35,810 bases of DNA, taken from the NCBI GenBank assembly GCA_946403845.1, contig CAMJBL010000022.1, positions 1 to 35,810 of the forward strand, written 5' to 3'. Position 1 is the first letter of the stretch. Every line of letters starts with the position of its first letter. The notes beneath the pieces were generated by a model that had not been told where the DNA came from, made no database searches, and worked only from the letters and a program-made list of their open reading frames with translations. Both the position numbers and the translations under genes were made by a program. Shown here one piece after another: positions 16,703 to 25,681 of this stretch. Origin of the DNA: an uncultured Prevotella sp. GTDB taxonomy: Bacteria > Bacteroidota > Bacteroidia > Bacteroidales > Bacteroidaceae.

Positions 16703-17515
16703 TTATTTAATTTTAGAGTCTTTGGTTCTGATAATATCAAAGAGATATGTGAACTTGATCACGATATCGCCGAAGTTGGATCGTGCAAAGTAATCACGCT
16801 TCGAAGAGCCGTAGATATTTCCCAATCCGAAGTAGTAGCGACCTTCGACGAGGAAATGACCCAGTTTGCGATGACTGAACTCCAGGCCTGCACCGGCAGC
16901 AATACCATAGTCGAAGGTGTTCTCAACCGCCATCGAGTCCTGTGCCACAACGTCGGAAACACGACTGGTCTGATACTTATAGTCCGGATTCGGCGTATCG
17001 CGGGGACCAGGATTGAAATCGGACTGATGCACGTCGAAATTGGTATCGGTCGACTCGCTGAGAAGGAAGCCCACCTGTGGACCAATCTGGAAGAAGGCCT
17101 GAAAGCCTTTCCGCTCACGTCCCCACCCCATTCGGGCAAAGACAGGAATCTGAACATAATTCATCTTACGGGCATATCTCAGCGTCTGTGAAGGGTCGTT
17201 ATGCATGACAACCGGCTGGTCATCGAAATCAAGGATATCCTCCTGCCAACCCATCTGTGTGAGATTCACCTCACCCACCACGGCACAGATACTCTTGAAA
17301 TATTTCTCACAGGTATAACGGGCTGAGAAGCCAACTGTCATACCCCCTAATAGTCCTTGGGGCACCTTTGGCACAAAGGCAATGTTACTCATGGAATAGC
17401 CGCCATTAAAGCCGACAGCAAAATCCGTGCGATATTCTCCTACCTGAGCAAAGGAAGTGAAGAGTGAAGAGTGAAGAGTGAAGAGTATCGTCAGTAACAC
17501 TCTCACCGTCCACAT
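16703..17515 (-). CDS. PorT-like outer-membrane beta-barrel protein
   Basis: A 270-residue outer-membrane protein. The pattern GFNGGYSMSN, a central YVQIPVFARMGWG, then GPQVGFLL and GIAAGAGLEF, is the PorT / outer-membrane beta-barrel 2 layout. PorT itself is a type IX secretion component; this paralogous family is broad, so that role is not claimed. The frame is open to an ATG at 17557, but that ATG is formed by a 7-base array and would add a charged stretch. The ATG at 17515 gives a clean signal peptide (MWTVRVLLTILFT... ending FAQ). Four perfect 7-base units (17457-17484) encode most of the second half of that signal peptide, so copy-number change would shift the frame. Confidence 0.82.
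   Translation of the reverse strand: MWTVRVLLTILFTLHSSLFTSFAQVGEYRTDFAVGFNGGYSMSNIAFVPKVPQGLLGGMTVGFSARYTCEKYFKSICAVVGEVNLTQMGWQEDILDFDDQPVVMHNDPSQTLRYARKMNYVQIPVFARMGWGRERKGFQAFFQIGPQVGFLLSESTDTNFDVHQSDFNPGPRDTPNPDYKYQTSRVSDVVAQDSMAVENTFDYGIAAGAGLEFSHRKLGHFLVEGRYYFGLGNIYGSSKRDYFARSNFGDIVIKFTYLFDIIRTKDSKIK
17457..17484 (-). repeat. 7-base tandem array (GTGAAGA x4) inside the PorT-like signal peptide
   Basis: Four identical GTGAAGA units on the plus strand, followed by GT of a fifth. On the coding strand they read TCTTCAC and encode the hydrophobic/serine stretch LFTLHSSLFT. Seven is not a multiple of three, so gain or loss of one unit breaks the frame. Confidence 0.92.
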
Positions 17516-17543
17516 TCTCTTCGCCCTTTCAGCGGCAGCATAT

Positions 17544-17571
17544 TTTTCACTTTTCATTTTTCACTTTTCAC
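17544..17571 (-). repeat. 7-base tandem array (TTTTCAC-type) between the LysM and PorT-like genes
   Basis: Plus-strand units TTTTCAC, TTTTCAT, TTTTCAC, TTTTCAC. The array ends one base from the TGA of the LysM gene. It is preceded by GCGGCAGCATAT, almost identical to the head of the array at 2051 (GCGGTAGCAAAT). Confidence 0.88.
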
Positions 17572-17572
17572 T

Positions 17573-18961
17573 TCAAAACTTAATTGACTCCACCCTATGC
17601 TCTGGTGTATAATGCACGAAGAGCAGACTGTGATTCTGCAAACCGCCATTACCCATTCTCTCGAACACCAGAGGTGTCTGAACCGGCTGATATCCGAACA
17701 TGCCTGCTGCACCGTTGAACGACTTACCATATTTATGGAGTCCTCTCAGGAAGAAATAAGCATGGTCGAAGCCTGTCAGTGCAAAGCGTGGAAGGGCATT
17801 CTGCATATCGGTATGGAAATTCCAACGATACTTCTGCTCCAGACGAGCCGTCTGCGATGACAAAGGATTGTAATGGAACGCAGAGGGGATGTAGGTGTTG
17901 TATTTGTAGAAGTTCTCAAGATGTGTACGGGTGTACATCAGCCATTCGGTATAACCGAACATGGTGATATTGAGATTCGGCAGGTTAAACTTCAGACCAT
18001 TGATCTTAGCAAAGGCCACACCCAACTCCGGGGAGCGTGCAGAATTAAGGATAACGATATTCGGCTTGGTCTGACTGAAAGCCTTTGAGAAGGCATCCTC
18101 TGAGGATTTCAGGTTTGTGACATGATATTCTATCTGCCGGTTCTCCAACTGACGACGCAGACCGAAGGTGAAGTTCCCTTTCTTACTCGTCGAGTCATTA
18201 CAGTCGATAAAGACGGGATGATAACCACTAAACCGCTCCAGGAAACGGGCAATCGTAGCATCATTGAGGTTAGTCGGTGACTGCCATATCTGGAAGATAT
18301 TCCGGTTCGTCAACAATTGGGGTGCACTGATAGAGAATGGAATGACCAGGCGGATGTCGTGAGCCATGACGAAATCCGACAAGGCATCCATCTGTTTTGA
18401 GTACAACGGACCGAAGATAATATCGCACGCTGCAGCAGCCTTATCGGCTAAGACTGTTGAGATATTGCCGTCCTCAGGTGTATTCCAGGCATGCAGGTCA
18501 ACTGATATTCCCAGTTTCTTCACACTGTCGCAAGCCATCAGGATGCCCCGATAATACTCCACCATTCGTCGACCGTCGCCATTGATATTGTGCAAAGGCA
18601 GCATCACGCCGACACGGATGGCCCGATTGCGAACATCATCGGCAGATGAACTGACGGCTGACGATGTTTCCGGAGCCTGAACGGTAGGTGTAGGAGCTAC
18701 CACGACAGGAGCCGTTCCTTTCGCATACGGGATACGAATCACATCACCTTTCTTGAGTTCATATTCAGGCTGTCTCATCTCGGGATTGGCCTGAATCAAC
18801 TCTTCAATCTGAATGTCATATTGTCTGGCGATGCCGAAAATCGTTTCCTTACGCTTCACTTTGTGAAGTCCTCTGATCTGTTCCGACACCTGGGCAATAG
18901 CCATATCCGTAGAAAAAAGAATGGCTAAACAGATTATTGCGTATCTTATCAATCGAGTCAT
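17573..18961 (-). CDS. LysM-domain protein with periplasmic-binding-protein fold
   Basis: A 462-residue exported protein. A signal peptide covers about 1-24. One LysM peptidoglycan-binding domain follows at about 34-78 (HKVKRKETIFGIARQYDIQIEELIQANPEM... IRIPYA). A Pro/Val/Ala/Ser linker leads to a region from about 112 that looks like a type I periplasmic-binding fold (IRVGVMLPL, then IIFGPLYSKQMDAL, then VIPFSISAP). This combination resembles LppC/LpoA-like or amino-acid-binding proteins tethered to the cell wall. The ligand is unknown. The gene opens the five-gene minus-strand unit, with a TAnnTTTG box at 18989-18996 and a leader of about 24 bases. Confidence 0.86.
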   Translation of the reverse strand: MTRLIRYAIICLAILFSTDMAIAQVSEQIRGLHKVKRKETIFGIARQYDIQIEELIQANPEMRQPEYELKKGDVIRIPYAKGTAPVVVAPTPTVQAPETSSAVSSSADDVRNRAIRVGVMLPLHNINGDGRRMVEYYRGILMACDSVKKLGISVDLHAWNTPEDGNISTVLADKAAAACDIIFGPLYSKQMDALSDFVMAHDIRLVIPFSISAPQLLTNRNIFQIWQSPTNLNDATIARFLERFSGYHPVFIDCNDSTSKKGNFTFGLRRQLENRQIEYHVTNLKSSEDAFSKAFSQTKPNIVILNSARSPELGVAFAKINGLKFNLPNLNITMFGYTEWLMYTRTHLENFYKYNTYIPSAFHYNPLSSQTARLEQKYRWNFHTDMQNALPRFALTGFDHAYFFLRGLHKYGKSFNGAAGMFGYQPVQTPLVFERMGNGGLQNHSLLFVHYTPEHRVESIKF

Positions 18962-18988
18962 AAGTTCAAATAATTACATTTTACCGTG

Positions 18989-18996
18989 CAAAAGTA
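18989..18996 (-). promoter_or_regulatory. Promoter -7 box (TACTTTTG) for the LysM operon
   Basis: The minus strand reads TACTTTTG, a match to TAnnTTTG, 27 bases before the ATG at 18961. A GTTGG lies about 17 bases upstream, slightly closer than the usual -33 distance. It probably drives all five genes down to 12783, as no other promoter box was seen between them. Confidence 0.55.
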
Positions 18997-19071
18997 CAAA
19001 AATATTGTGAACCAACGGCCATGAAATTGTTAAAATGAGTAATAAGGGACAAGGAATTATGAATTATTTAG

Positions 19072-19079
19072 TATCTTTG
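19072..19079 (+). promoter_or_regulatory. Promoter -7 box (TATCTTTG) for the CHU_C-uvrA unit
   Basis: Match to TAnnTTTG, 17 bases before the ATG at 19097. It is divergent from the LysM promoter; the two genes share a 135-base intergenic region. Confidence 0.6.
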
Positions 19080-19096
19080 CACTCAAAACAAGTAAA

Positions 19097-19519
19097 ATGA
19101 GAACAATAAAAACCCTCATATTGTCATTTATGGCACTGATAGCCATGTCGGCGCAAGCTCAGGAAGTGGCAGACAATGACAGTGTCGCTTCGGACAGTAC
19201 CGTAGTGCTGACGAGCCAGTTGATCATGCCCAACGCCTTTTCGCCTAATAACGACCGGATCAACGATATTTACAAGGTTAAGGAATACCAGAACATTGTG
19301 GAATTCCGCGCCACCATCTTCAACCGTTGGGGGCAGAAACTCTATGAATGGACCAATATTGAGGGTGGATGGGATGGCAAATACCGTGGGCAGGATGTCA
19401 AGCAGGGTACATACTTCGTACAGGTCAAGGCCCGTGGCGCAGATGGTCAGACCTACAACATCCGTAAAGACGTCAACCTGCTTCGTGGCTATACCGAAGG
19501 CACCTCTATCACCCAGTAA
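19097..19519 (+). CDS. Stand-alone gliding-motility C-terminal (CHU_C) domain protein
   Basis: A 140-residue exported protein with a signal peptide at about 1-22, a short acidic linker, and then one CHU_C domain from about 46. The domain hallmarks are in order: PNAFSPNNDRINDIYKV, IFNRWGQKLYEW, GWDGKYRGQDVKQGTY and FVQVKA. This domain is the type B sorting signal of large type IX secretion cargo proteins. Here there is no cargo ahead of it, so the protein is essentially the sorting module alone, extended by a short tail. It has its own promoter, lies 6 bases before uvrA, and is divergent from the LysM/PorT-like operon. Its role is not known. Confidence 0.87.
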   Translation: MRTIKTLILSFMALIAMSAQAQEVADNDSVASDSTVVLTSQLIMPNAFSPNNDRINDIYKVKEYQNIVEFRATIFNRWGQKLYEWTNIEGGWDGKYRGQDVKQGTYFVQVKARGADGQTYNIRKDVNLLRGYTEGTSITQ

Positions 19520-19525
19520 CCAGAC

Positions 19526-22363
19526 ATGAACAGGGAAGACGAAAAGATCTGTGTCTACGGAGCGCGCGTACATAATCTTAAGAATATTGACGTCGTCATT
19601 CCGCGAAACACATTGACGGTAATGACTGGCCTCAGCGGCTCAGGCAAATCCTCTCTGGCATTCGACACGATCTTTGCCGAAGGCCAAAGACGTTATATTG
19701 AGACCTTCTCAGCCTATGCCCGCAATTTCTTAGGGGGAATGGAACGGCCTGATGTCGATAAGATAACAGGTCTCTCTCCCGTCATCAGCATCGAACAGAA
19801 GACCACCAACCGTAATCCCCGCTCCACCGTAGGAACGACGACAGAGATCTACGACTATCTGCGTCTGCTCTACGCCCGTGCCGGAAAGGCATACAGCTAT
19901 ATGACGGGCGAAGAGATGGTAAAATATACCGAGGAGAAGGTGATTGACATGATTCTGCACGACTATCAGGGGAAAAAGATCTTTATTCTTGCCCCATTAG
20001 TACGCAGTCGTAAGGGCCACTACCGTGAACTCTTCGAATCTATGCGACGCAAGGGTTATCTGAACATTCGTGTGGACGGAGAAATCAAGGAAATCGTCAG
20101 AAGCATGAAGGTTGACCGCTATAAGAACCACGACATTGAGGTGGTCATCGACAAATTAGAGGTGCGAGGTGAGAGAGACGATTCCCAAAGCGAACGTTTC
20201 AGGCGTTCCATACAGATTGCCATGAAACAGGGCGAAGGCCTTATCATGATTCTCGACAAGGACACCAATGCCGTCAAGTATTTCTCCAAACGACTGATGT
20301 GTCCCACGACAGGTATCAGTTACAGTGACCCTGCCCCCAACAATTTCTCATTCAATTCTCCCCAAGGTGCCTGTCCGCACTGCAAGGGATTGGGCACCAT
20401 CAACGAGATCGACCTGAAGAAAGTCATCCCTGATAACAAAGTCAGCATCTATGAAGGTGGTATCGCCCCCTTGGGTAAATACAAGAACCAGATGATCTTC
20501 TGGCAGATTGGCGCTTTGCTGAAGAAATACGATTGTGATTTGAAGACGCCCATCGAGGAGATCCCTGAGGAGGCGATGACCGAAATCCTCTATGGCTCTT
20601 TGGAAAATGTTCGGATTGAAAAGGAACTGGTACATACCACCAGCGACTACTTTGTCAGTTTCGACGGTATTATCAAATACCTGCGAAATGTCATGGAAAA
20701 TGACGAATCGACATCTGGCCAGAAATGGGCAGATCAGTTCCTGGCAGAATGCGAATGTCCCGAATGCCACGGGCAGCGACTTAACCGTGAGGCCCTCTCC
20801 TACCGTATCTGGGACAAGAACATTTCCGAACTGGCCGCTATGGATATCAGCGAACTGCGCGAATGGCTCGATCAGGTTGAAGACCATCTGGATCACCAAC
20901 AACTGCAGATTGCCCATGAGATCCTCAAGGAGATCAGAACCAGATTGGATTTCCTGCTCGAAGTCGGATTAGACTATTTGGCTCTCAACCGCCAGTCAGC
21001 TTCCCTCTCCGGGGGCGAAAGCCAACGTATCCGACTGGCCACCCAGATCGGGTCACAACTTGTCAACGTGCTCTATATCCTTGACGAGCCCAGTATCGGA
21101 CTCCACCAGCGCGACAACGAACGACTGATTCATTCCCTCAAGGAGCTCCGTGATTTGGGTAACACGGTTATTGTTGTGGAGCATGATCAGGACATGATGC
21201 TCAATGCCGATTACATCGTTGACATCGGTCCTCGCGCTGGCAGAAAGGGAGGCGAAGTTGTCTTTCAAGGAACACCGAAAGAGATTCTCAAAACAAACTC
21301 GGTTACAGCCAGTTATCTTAACGGAACATTATCCATTCCAATTCCTCAGAAACGGAGGAAAGGCAATGGACACAACCTCATCATCAAGGGCGCTTCCGGC
21401 AATAACCTCAAACATATAGATGCCATTTTCCCACTCGGCAAACTCATCGTCATCACAGGCGTCAGTGGCAGTGGAAAGTCAACCCTTGTCAACGAAACCC
21501 TGCAACCTATCCTCTCGCAGCATTTCTACCGTTCCCTCAAAAGGCCCATGCCCTACGACAGCATCGAAGGCCTGGAACATATTGACAAGGTGGTCAACGT
21601 CGACCAGTCGCCTTTAGGCCGAACCCCCAGAAGCAACCCGGCCACCTACACGGGTGTCTTCAGCGATATCCGTACGCTGTTCGTCAATCTCCCCGAAGCC
21701 AAGATCCGAGGCTATAAACCTGGTCGTTTCTCCTTTAATGTAAAAGGTGGTCGTTGTGAAACCTGTGGTGGCAATGGTTATAAAACCATCGAGATGAATT
21801 TCCTGCCCGACATTCAGGTTCCTTGTGAGGTCTGTCATGGCAAACGATACAATCGTGAGACTTTAGAGGTCAGGTATAAAGGCAAATCCATCGCCGATAT
21901 CCTTGACATGACAATCAATCAGGCTGTTGATTTTTTTGAAAATGTACCAGACATCCTTCGGAAGATCAAAACCATTCAAGATGTAGGACTGGGCTATATC
22001 AAACTTGGCCAGCCTTCCACCACCCTTTCTGGTGGCGAAAGCCAGCGAGTAAAACTGGCCACCGAACTGTCAAAGCGAGATACGGGTAAGACACTCTATA
22101 TCTTAGACGAGCCTACGACAGGTCTCCACTTCGAGGACATTCGCATCCTGATGGATGTCCTCCAAAAACTTGTTGACCGTGGTAATACCGTTATCATTAT
22201 CGAACACAACCTTGACGTCATCAAATTGGCAGATCATATCATCGACATGGGACCGGAAGGCGGTCGCAAGGGAGGAACCATCCTTGTAACAGGCACACCA
22301 GAGGAAGTGGCTAAAAAAGGCATTGGCTACACGGCCAAGTTCCTGAAGCAAATATTCAAATAA
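19526..22363 (+). CDS. uvrA: Excinuclease ABC subunit UvrA
   Basis: DNA-damage sensor of nucleotide excision repair. The 945-residue length is standard. The N-terminal Walker A is GLSGSGKS at 35-42, and the C-terminal one is GVSGSGKS at 645-652. Both signature motifs (LSGGESQR) are present, each followed by an ILDEP Walker B. The C-terminal zinc module is complete: Cys744, Cys747, Cys767, Cys770. The first zinc module has Cys259, Cys283 and Cys286, but the fourth expected position is Thr262 (CPTTG instead of CPxCG). I recall the same change in other Bacteroidota UvrA proteins. It is cotranscribed with the CHU_C gene 6 bases upstream. A weak hairpin at 22379-22401 follows. Confidence 0.97.
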   Translation: MNREDEKICVYGARVHNLKNIDVVIPRNTLTVMTGLSGSGKSSLAFDTIFAEGQRRYIETFSAYARNFLGGMERPDVDKITGLSPVISIEQKTTNRNPRSTVGTTTEIYDYLRLLYARAGKAYSYMTGEEMVKYTEEKVIDMILHDYQGKKIFILAPLVRSRKGHYRELFESMRRKGYLNIRVDGEIKEIVRSMKVDRYKNHDIEVVIDKLEVRGERDDSQSERFRRSIQIAMKQGEGLIMILDKDTNAVKYFSKRLMCPTTGISYSDPAPNNFSFNSPQGACPHCKGLGTINEIDLKKVIPDNKVSIYEGGIAPLGKYKNQMIFWQIGALLKKYDCDLKTPIEEIPEEAMTEILYGSLENVRIEKELVHTTSDYFVSFDGIIKYLRNVMENDESTSGQKWADQFLAECECPECHGQRLNREALSYRIWDKNISELAAMDISELREWLDQVEDHLDHQQLQIAHEILKEIRTRLDFLLEVGLDYLALNRQSASLSGGESQRIRLATQIGSQLVNVLYILDEPSIGLHQRDNERLIHSLKELRDLGNTVIVVEHDQDMMLNADYIVDIGPRAGRKGGEVVFQGTPKEILKTNSVTASYLNGTLSIPIPQKRRKGNGHNLIIKGASGNNLKHIDAIFPLGKLIVITGVSGSGKSTLVNETLQPILSQHFYRSLKRPMPYDSIEGLEHIDKVVNVDQSPLGRTPRSNPATYTGVFSDIRTLFVNLPEAKIRGYKPGRFSFNVKGGRCETCGGNGYKTIEMNFLPDIQVPCEVCHGKRYNRETLEVRYKGKSIADILDMTINQAVDFFENVPDILRKIKTIQDVGLGYIKLGQPSTTLSGGESQRVKLATELSKRDTGKTLYILDEPTTGLHFEDIRILMDVLQKLVDRGNTVIIIEHNLDVIKLADHIIDMGPEGGRKGGTILVTGTPEEVAKKGIGYTAKFLKQIFK

Positions 22364-22378
22364 GGAATAAAAGTGTTC

Positions 22379-22401
22379 GAAATAGGAACAACCCCTATTT
22401 C
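22379..22401 (+). terminator. Hairpin after uvrA (weak terminator or operator)
   Basis: GAAATAGG and its complement CCTATTTC form an 8-base-pair stem around a 7-base loop. No T-run follows directly, so intrinsic termination is uncertain; it could be a binding site in front of the AraC gene. Confidence 0.35.
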
Positions 22402-22461
22402 TGTGGTATATTTCTTTGGATCTGCAAACCGTTATTGAAAAAAACTACCGATATTTGCAGT

Positions 22462-23358
22462 ATGAATGACAATCCAAAAATCAGCAAACCATACATTGGC
22501 TTGACAGACTATAACCATCAGGAGCCCGATTACTCTGACGGAGAATTGGCGATCATCAATCAATTGATGTTCAGTTCCCGGATGCATGCCACCCAAATCG
22601 ACATGGTTTTCATTGTCTTTTGTTGCCAAGGAGAACTGAAGTTTGAGATGGATGGTTCAGAGTACACCATTTCTAAAGATGATGTATTTGTCGGCTATCC
22701 GAACGCCATGTACAATCATTTCGAGGCCTCTTACGACTTGAAGTGTCGTTTGTTATGCCTGACGAAATCACTTCTGCAGGAAATGCTCTATCCCAAACAA
22801 GGGATCTGGAACAGGACGCTCTTCCTGAAAAAGCATTATATCATCCACCTGTCTGAACAGGAGGTTATCATGCAAAACTGCATGAACACAGTACTTGCGC
22901 ACAATCTGAAAAGCAATAAGACGACCTTCCGAAAAGAAATCCTACATTCACTCGTTCGCTGCATCATATTTGAACTTTGCCGCACGCTAAGTACCTTAGT
23001 ACAGTCAGAGAACACCCTGGAGACGAACCAGAAGAAAATCTTATTCGACCGTTTCATCTCCTATATGACATCGTGTGAGATCAAGAAACAGCCACTCTCC
23101 TTCTATGCCGATAAGCTCTGCGTCTCCACTCGCTACCTTACGATGGTCTGCAGGGAAATCAGTGGCAGAACGGCCTACGACTGGATTCGTGACTATGTAC
23201 AGAATGATGTCCGTTTCTATCTGTTACACACCAATCTGTCCATCAAGGAGATTGCCGTGAAATTAGGGTTCTGCAACCTGTCTTTCTTTGGCAAATATGT
23301 CCGTGAGAATTTAGGAAAATCGCCATCAGATTTCAGAAGACAGCTAAAAGACGATTAG
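22462..23358 (+). CDS. AraC-family transcriptional regulator
   Basis: A 298-residue DNA-binding regulator. The N-terminal half (to about 150) looks like a cupin-type sensing domain. The C-terminal third has the double helix-turn-helix of AraC proteins. The first reads LSFYADKLCVSTRYLTMVCR; the second reads LSIKEIAVKLGFCNLSFFGKYV, followed by GKSPSDFRR. The frame is open to a TTG at 22435, but the ATG at 22462 is preferred because it starts closer to the domain and needs no rare start. The ligand is unknown. The gene sits before the kinase-like gene at 23427, which has its own promoter box; it may regulate its neighbours, but that is inference. Confidence 0.88.
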   Translation: MNDNPKISKPYIGLTDYNHQEPDYSDGELAIINQLMFSSRMHATQIDMVFIVFCCQGELKFEMDGSEYTISKDDVFVGYPNAMYNHFEASYDLKCRLLCLTKSLLQEMLYPKQGIWNRTLFLKKHYIIHLSEQEVIMQNCMNTVLAHNLKSNKTTFRKEILHSLVRCIIFELCRTLSTLVQSENTLETNQKKILFDRFISYMTSCEIKKQPLSFYADKLCVSTRYLTMVCREISGRTAYDWIRDYVQNDVRFYLLHTNLSIKEIAVKLGFCNLSFFGKYVRENLGKSPSDFRRQLKDD

Positions 23359-23397
23359 AAATTTCACAAATTATTTGGCGGAATTCGAAAAAATGCA

Positions 23398-23405
23398 TAC
23401 TTTTG
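23398..23405 (+). promoter_or_regulatory. Promoter -7 box (TACTTTTG) for the kinase-like gene
   Basis: Match to TAnnTTTG in the 68-base gap after the AraC gene, 21 bases before the ATG at 23427. The TTG within this box is the false upstream start of the reading frame. Confidence 0.55.
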
Positions 23406-23426
23406 CATCATGAAAATAGTTTAATC

Positions 23427-24932
23427 ATGATGAAAAAGGTATTATTCTTATTTGTGAACCTGCTCTTCTGCTGCACCTTTATCCATGCACAGGACGTCAA
23501 GAAGAGCGACCTACAACAAAAGGCCGAGGCTGTAGATCCTCAGAAGAACATCGCATCAGCCCGCTCTTTGTATATCCACGCCTTCAACGATTATGTCAAT
23601 AAGGGGCAGATACGTCAGGGTGTAGAGTGTGCCGTCAAGGCAACGGCCCTGTATTACAAGGAGAATTTCTGGAAAGAAGCCTTCGATCTGCTGCGTCGTG
23701 CCGATCAGGCCGTCTCTGCCAGCAAGCTCCCCGTTAGCGAGAGAGCCGCAGCACATTATCTGTGCACCAAGGAGCGTATACAGATGTACATGAAGCTCAG
23801 AAAGAGTCAAAGCGTCAAGGACCAACTGAACCTCATGGAGAGTCAGGCGAGTCAGACTGACGATGAAACCATAAAAAACGACCTGCTCTACAACAAGGCC
23901 ATCTATTACTATACATTCGGCATGAACGCACAGGGAAATGCCGTTTTCAAGGAGATGGCCGACAAATTGACTTCGTCGAAGGAGTTCGACAAGGTCGATG
24001 AGGTCTATCAGACGTTGATTGCCAATGGGCGCAAGAGCAACAATGCCAATATGGTGGCCCAGTCATACAGCAACTATCTTGCCTGGAAAGATTCTACCAG
24101 TGCTATCAAGCATGCAGACGAGATTGCCGCCTTGAAAAAGCAGATTGCCGAGAATGAAACCGCCATTGAAGAGCGCGACAGCTCACTCACCACACGCTGG
24201 ATAATCATCGTGGGCCTTGGCATCCTGGCTGCCGCCCTCGCAGCAGCCCTGATCGTAGGCGCCATCATCCTGATGCGCTTTATCTTCCTGACCCGTAAGC
24301 AGAAGAAGGTCATCAAACTGGCCAACGAGAGTAACGCGCTGAAGGCTAAGTTCATCAGCAATATCTCAGCCCAATTAGAACCCACCTTCAAGAAGCTTGA
24401 CAGCCGTCAGCCGGAGGTCAAAGCCCTGCTCGACTTCTCCAATCATATCCAGACACTGTCAGAACTGGAGAACACGCCCGATGATGCTATCCAACTGGAA
24501 GACACGCAGGTTCAGCCATTCTGCGAAGGACTGATGGACGAGATCCGAGACAAGGTAAAGAGCAATGTCAACCTGACGGTGAATGCCCAGAAGATGAGTG
24601 CACCTCTTTATAAGGAATATGTCACCCACATTCTGCGACATCTCTTAGAGAATGCAGCAGACTATACGCCCGAAGGCGGCAACATCCACTTGGAATTTAA
24701 GAAGCGTGGCCCTCACTCTTACCAGTTCCTGGTATCCGACACCGGTTGTGGCATCGCAGAAGAGCGACGCGAAGATGTGTTCAAGCCCTTCCTCGAAATC
24801 CACGACCTCACCGAAGGCGACGGTCTGGGACTGCCCATCTGTAAGCAGATGGCCCTGAAGATGAACGGCGACCTCGAGATTGATCCCCAATTCACCAAGG
24901 GCACCCGCTTCATCCTCGACCTGCATTCATAG
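23427..24932 (+). CDS. Histidine-kinase-like membrane protein lacking the phospho-acceptor His
   Basis: A 501-residue protein. The signal peptide is at about 1-22. A helical, TPR-like periplasmic region runs to about 230, then a short coiled coil, then a transmembrane segment at about 256-287. The cytoplasmic end has an HATPase domain with its boxes intact: N box HLLENAAD (Asn409), G1 DTGCG (438-442), F box VFKPF, and G2 GDGLGLP (464-470). The expected H box FxxNISHELRTP is recognisable but reads FISNISAQLEPT, with Ala315 where the phosphorylated His belongs. ATP binding therefore looks possible, but ordinary autophosphorylation does not. No response regulator is nearby. The start is 23427 or 23430 (two ATGs). 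Confidence 0.85.
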   Translation: MMKKVLFLFVNLLFCCTFIHAQDVKKSDLQQKAEAVDPQKNIASARSLYIHAFNDYVNKGQIRQGVECAVKATALYYKENFWKEAFDLLRRADQAVSASKLPVSERAAAHYLCTKERIQMYMKLRKSQSVKDQLNLMESQASQTDDETIKNDLLYNKAIYYYTFGMNAQGNAVFKEMADKLTSSKEFDKVDEVYQTLIANGRKSNNANMVAQSYSNYLAWKDSTSAIKHADEIAALKKQIAENETAIEERDSSLTTRWIIIVGLGILAAALAAALIVGAIILMRFIFLTRKQKKVIKLANESNALKAKFISNISAQLEPTFKKLDSRQPEVKALLDFSNHIQTLSELENTPDDAIQLEDTQVQPFCEGLMDEIRDKVKSNVNLTVNAQKMSAPLYKEYVTHILRHLLENAADYTPEGGNIHLEFKKRGPHSYQFLVSDTGCGIAEERREDVFKPFLEIHDLTEGDGLGLPICKQMALKMNGDLEIDPQFTKGTRFILDLHS

Positions 24933-24938
24933 GACGTC

Positions 24939-25646
24939 ATGAAACGTGCCGTCGTCATAGGAGCCTCATCCGGCATCGGAAAAGAAGTCGCTAAACTTCT
25001 GATAAAAGATGGTTGGACGGTGGGTGTGGCTGCCAGAAGAGTAGACATGCTCAAAGAACTGTCTGCAACCGCTACTGAACAGATTGACGTAACGAAAGAA
25101 GATGCTACTGAGCGGCTGCAGACACTCATCGGCCAATTAGGTGGTATGGACTTGTTTTTCTATGCCTCTGGCATTGGGAAGCAGAACCGTGAATTGGAAG
25201 AGGCCATCGAACTGGCGACGATGCAGACCAACGGCCTTGGTTTTACGCGAATGATTGGCGAAGCCTATCGCTATTTCGCCAAACAGGGTTGCGGACATAT
25301 TGCAGCCATCACCTCAATAGCCGGCACGAAAGGCCTTGGTCCTGCACCAAGTTACTCAGCCACCAAAGCCATGCAGAATGTTTATCTGCAAGCTTTGGAA
25401 CAGCAAGCCAAGTCACGGGGCTTGAAAATCCACTTCACCGACATCCGTCCTGGCTTTGTCGACACGGCCCTTCTCAGCGGTGATTTCCATTACCCGATGA
25501 TGCTCAAACCTGAGAAAGTCGCCAAAGAGATCATCACCGCCATCAACCGCCACCAGCACATCAGAGTCATCGACTGGAAGTATCGCCTCCTGACCGCCCT
25601 CTGGCGCAGAATTCCCAAATGCCTCTGGCGACACATACGCCTATAA
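24939..25646 (+). CDS. Short-chain dehydrogenase/reductase
   Basis: A 235-residue classical SDR, a cytoplasmic NAD(P)-dependent oxidoreductase. The cofactor loop GASSGIG is at 8-14. The catalytic residues are Asn98, Ser126, Tyr139 and Lys143 (YSATK). The normal 13-residue Ser-Tyr spacing is kept. RPGFVDTALL follows at the usual place. The basic residue pair AARR at 32-35, after the second strand, suggests NADP(H). The substrate is unknown. The C-terminal tail is rich in Arg and Trp. The start lies 6 bases after the kinase-like gene's stop, so the two are probably cotranscribed. Confidence 0.92.
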   Translation: MKRAVVIGASSGIGKEVAKLLIKDGWTVGVAARRVDMLKELSATATEQIDVTKEDATERLQTLIGQLGGMDLFFYASGIGKQNRELEEAIELATMQTNGLGFTRMIGEAYRYFAKQGCGHIAAITSIAGTKGLGPAPSYSATKAMQNVYLQALEQQAKSRGLKIHFTDIRPGFVDTALLSGDFHYPMMLKPEKVAKEIITAINRHQHIRVIDWKYRLLTALWRRIPKCLWRHIRL

Positions 25647-25681
25647 ATAATAAGGTAGGCCCTTTGACAGGCTCTGAAATA

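Noticed and set aside
17516..17557. Upstream ATG (17557) for the PorT-like gene
   Set aside because: It is created by the heptamer array and would place a charged 14-residue stretch before an otherwise normal signal peptide.
22402..22461. Promoter box for the AraC gene
   Set aside because: The best matches (TTTCTTTG near 22411 and GATATTTG near 22450) each miss the A or T of TAnnTTTG, so I did not list either.
25647..25681. Terminator between the SDR gene and the convergent xpt-preA gene
   Set aside because: No stable stem with a T-run could be found in this 35-base gap.
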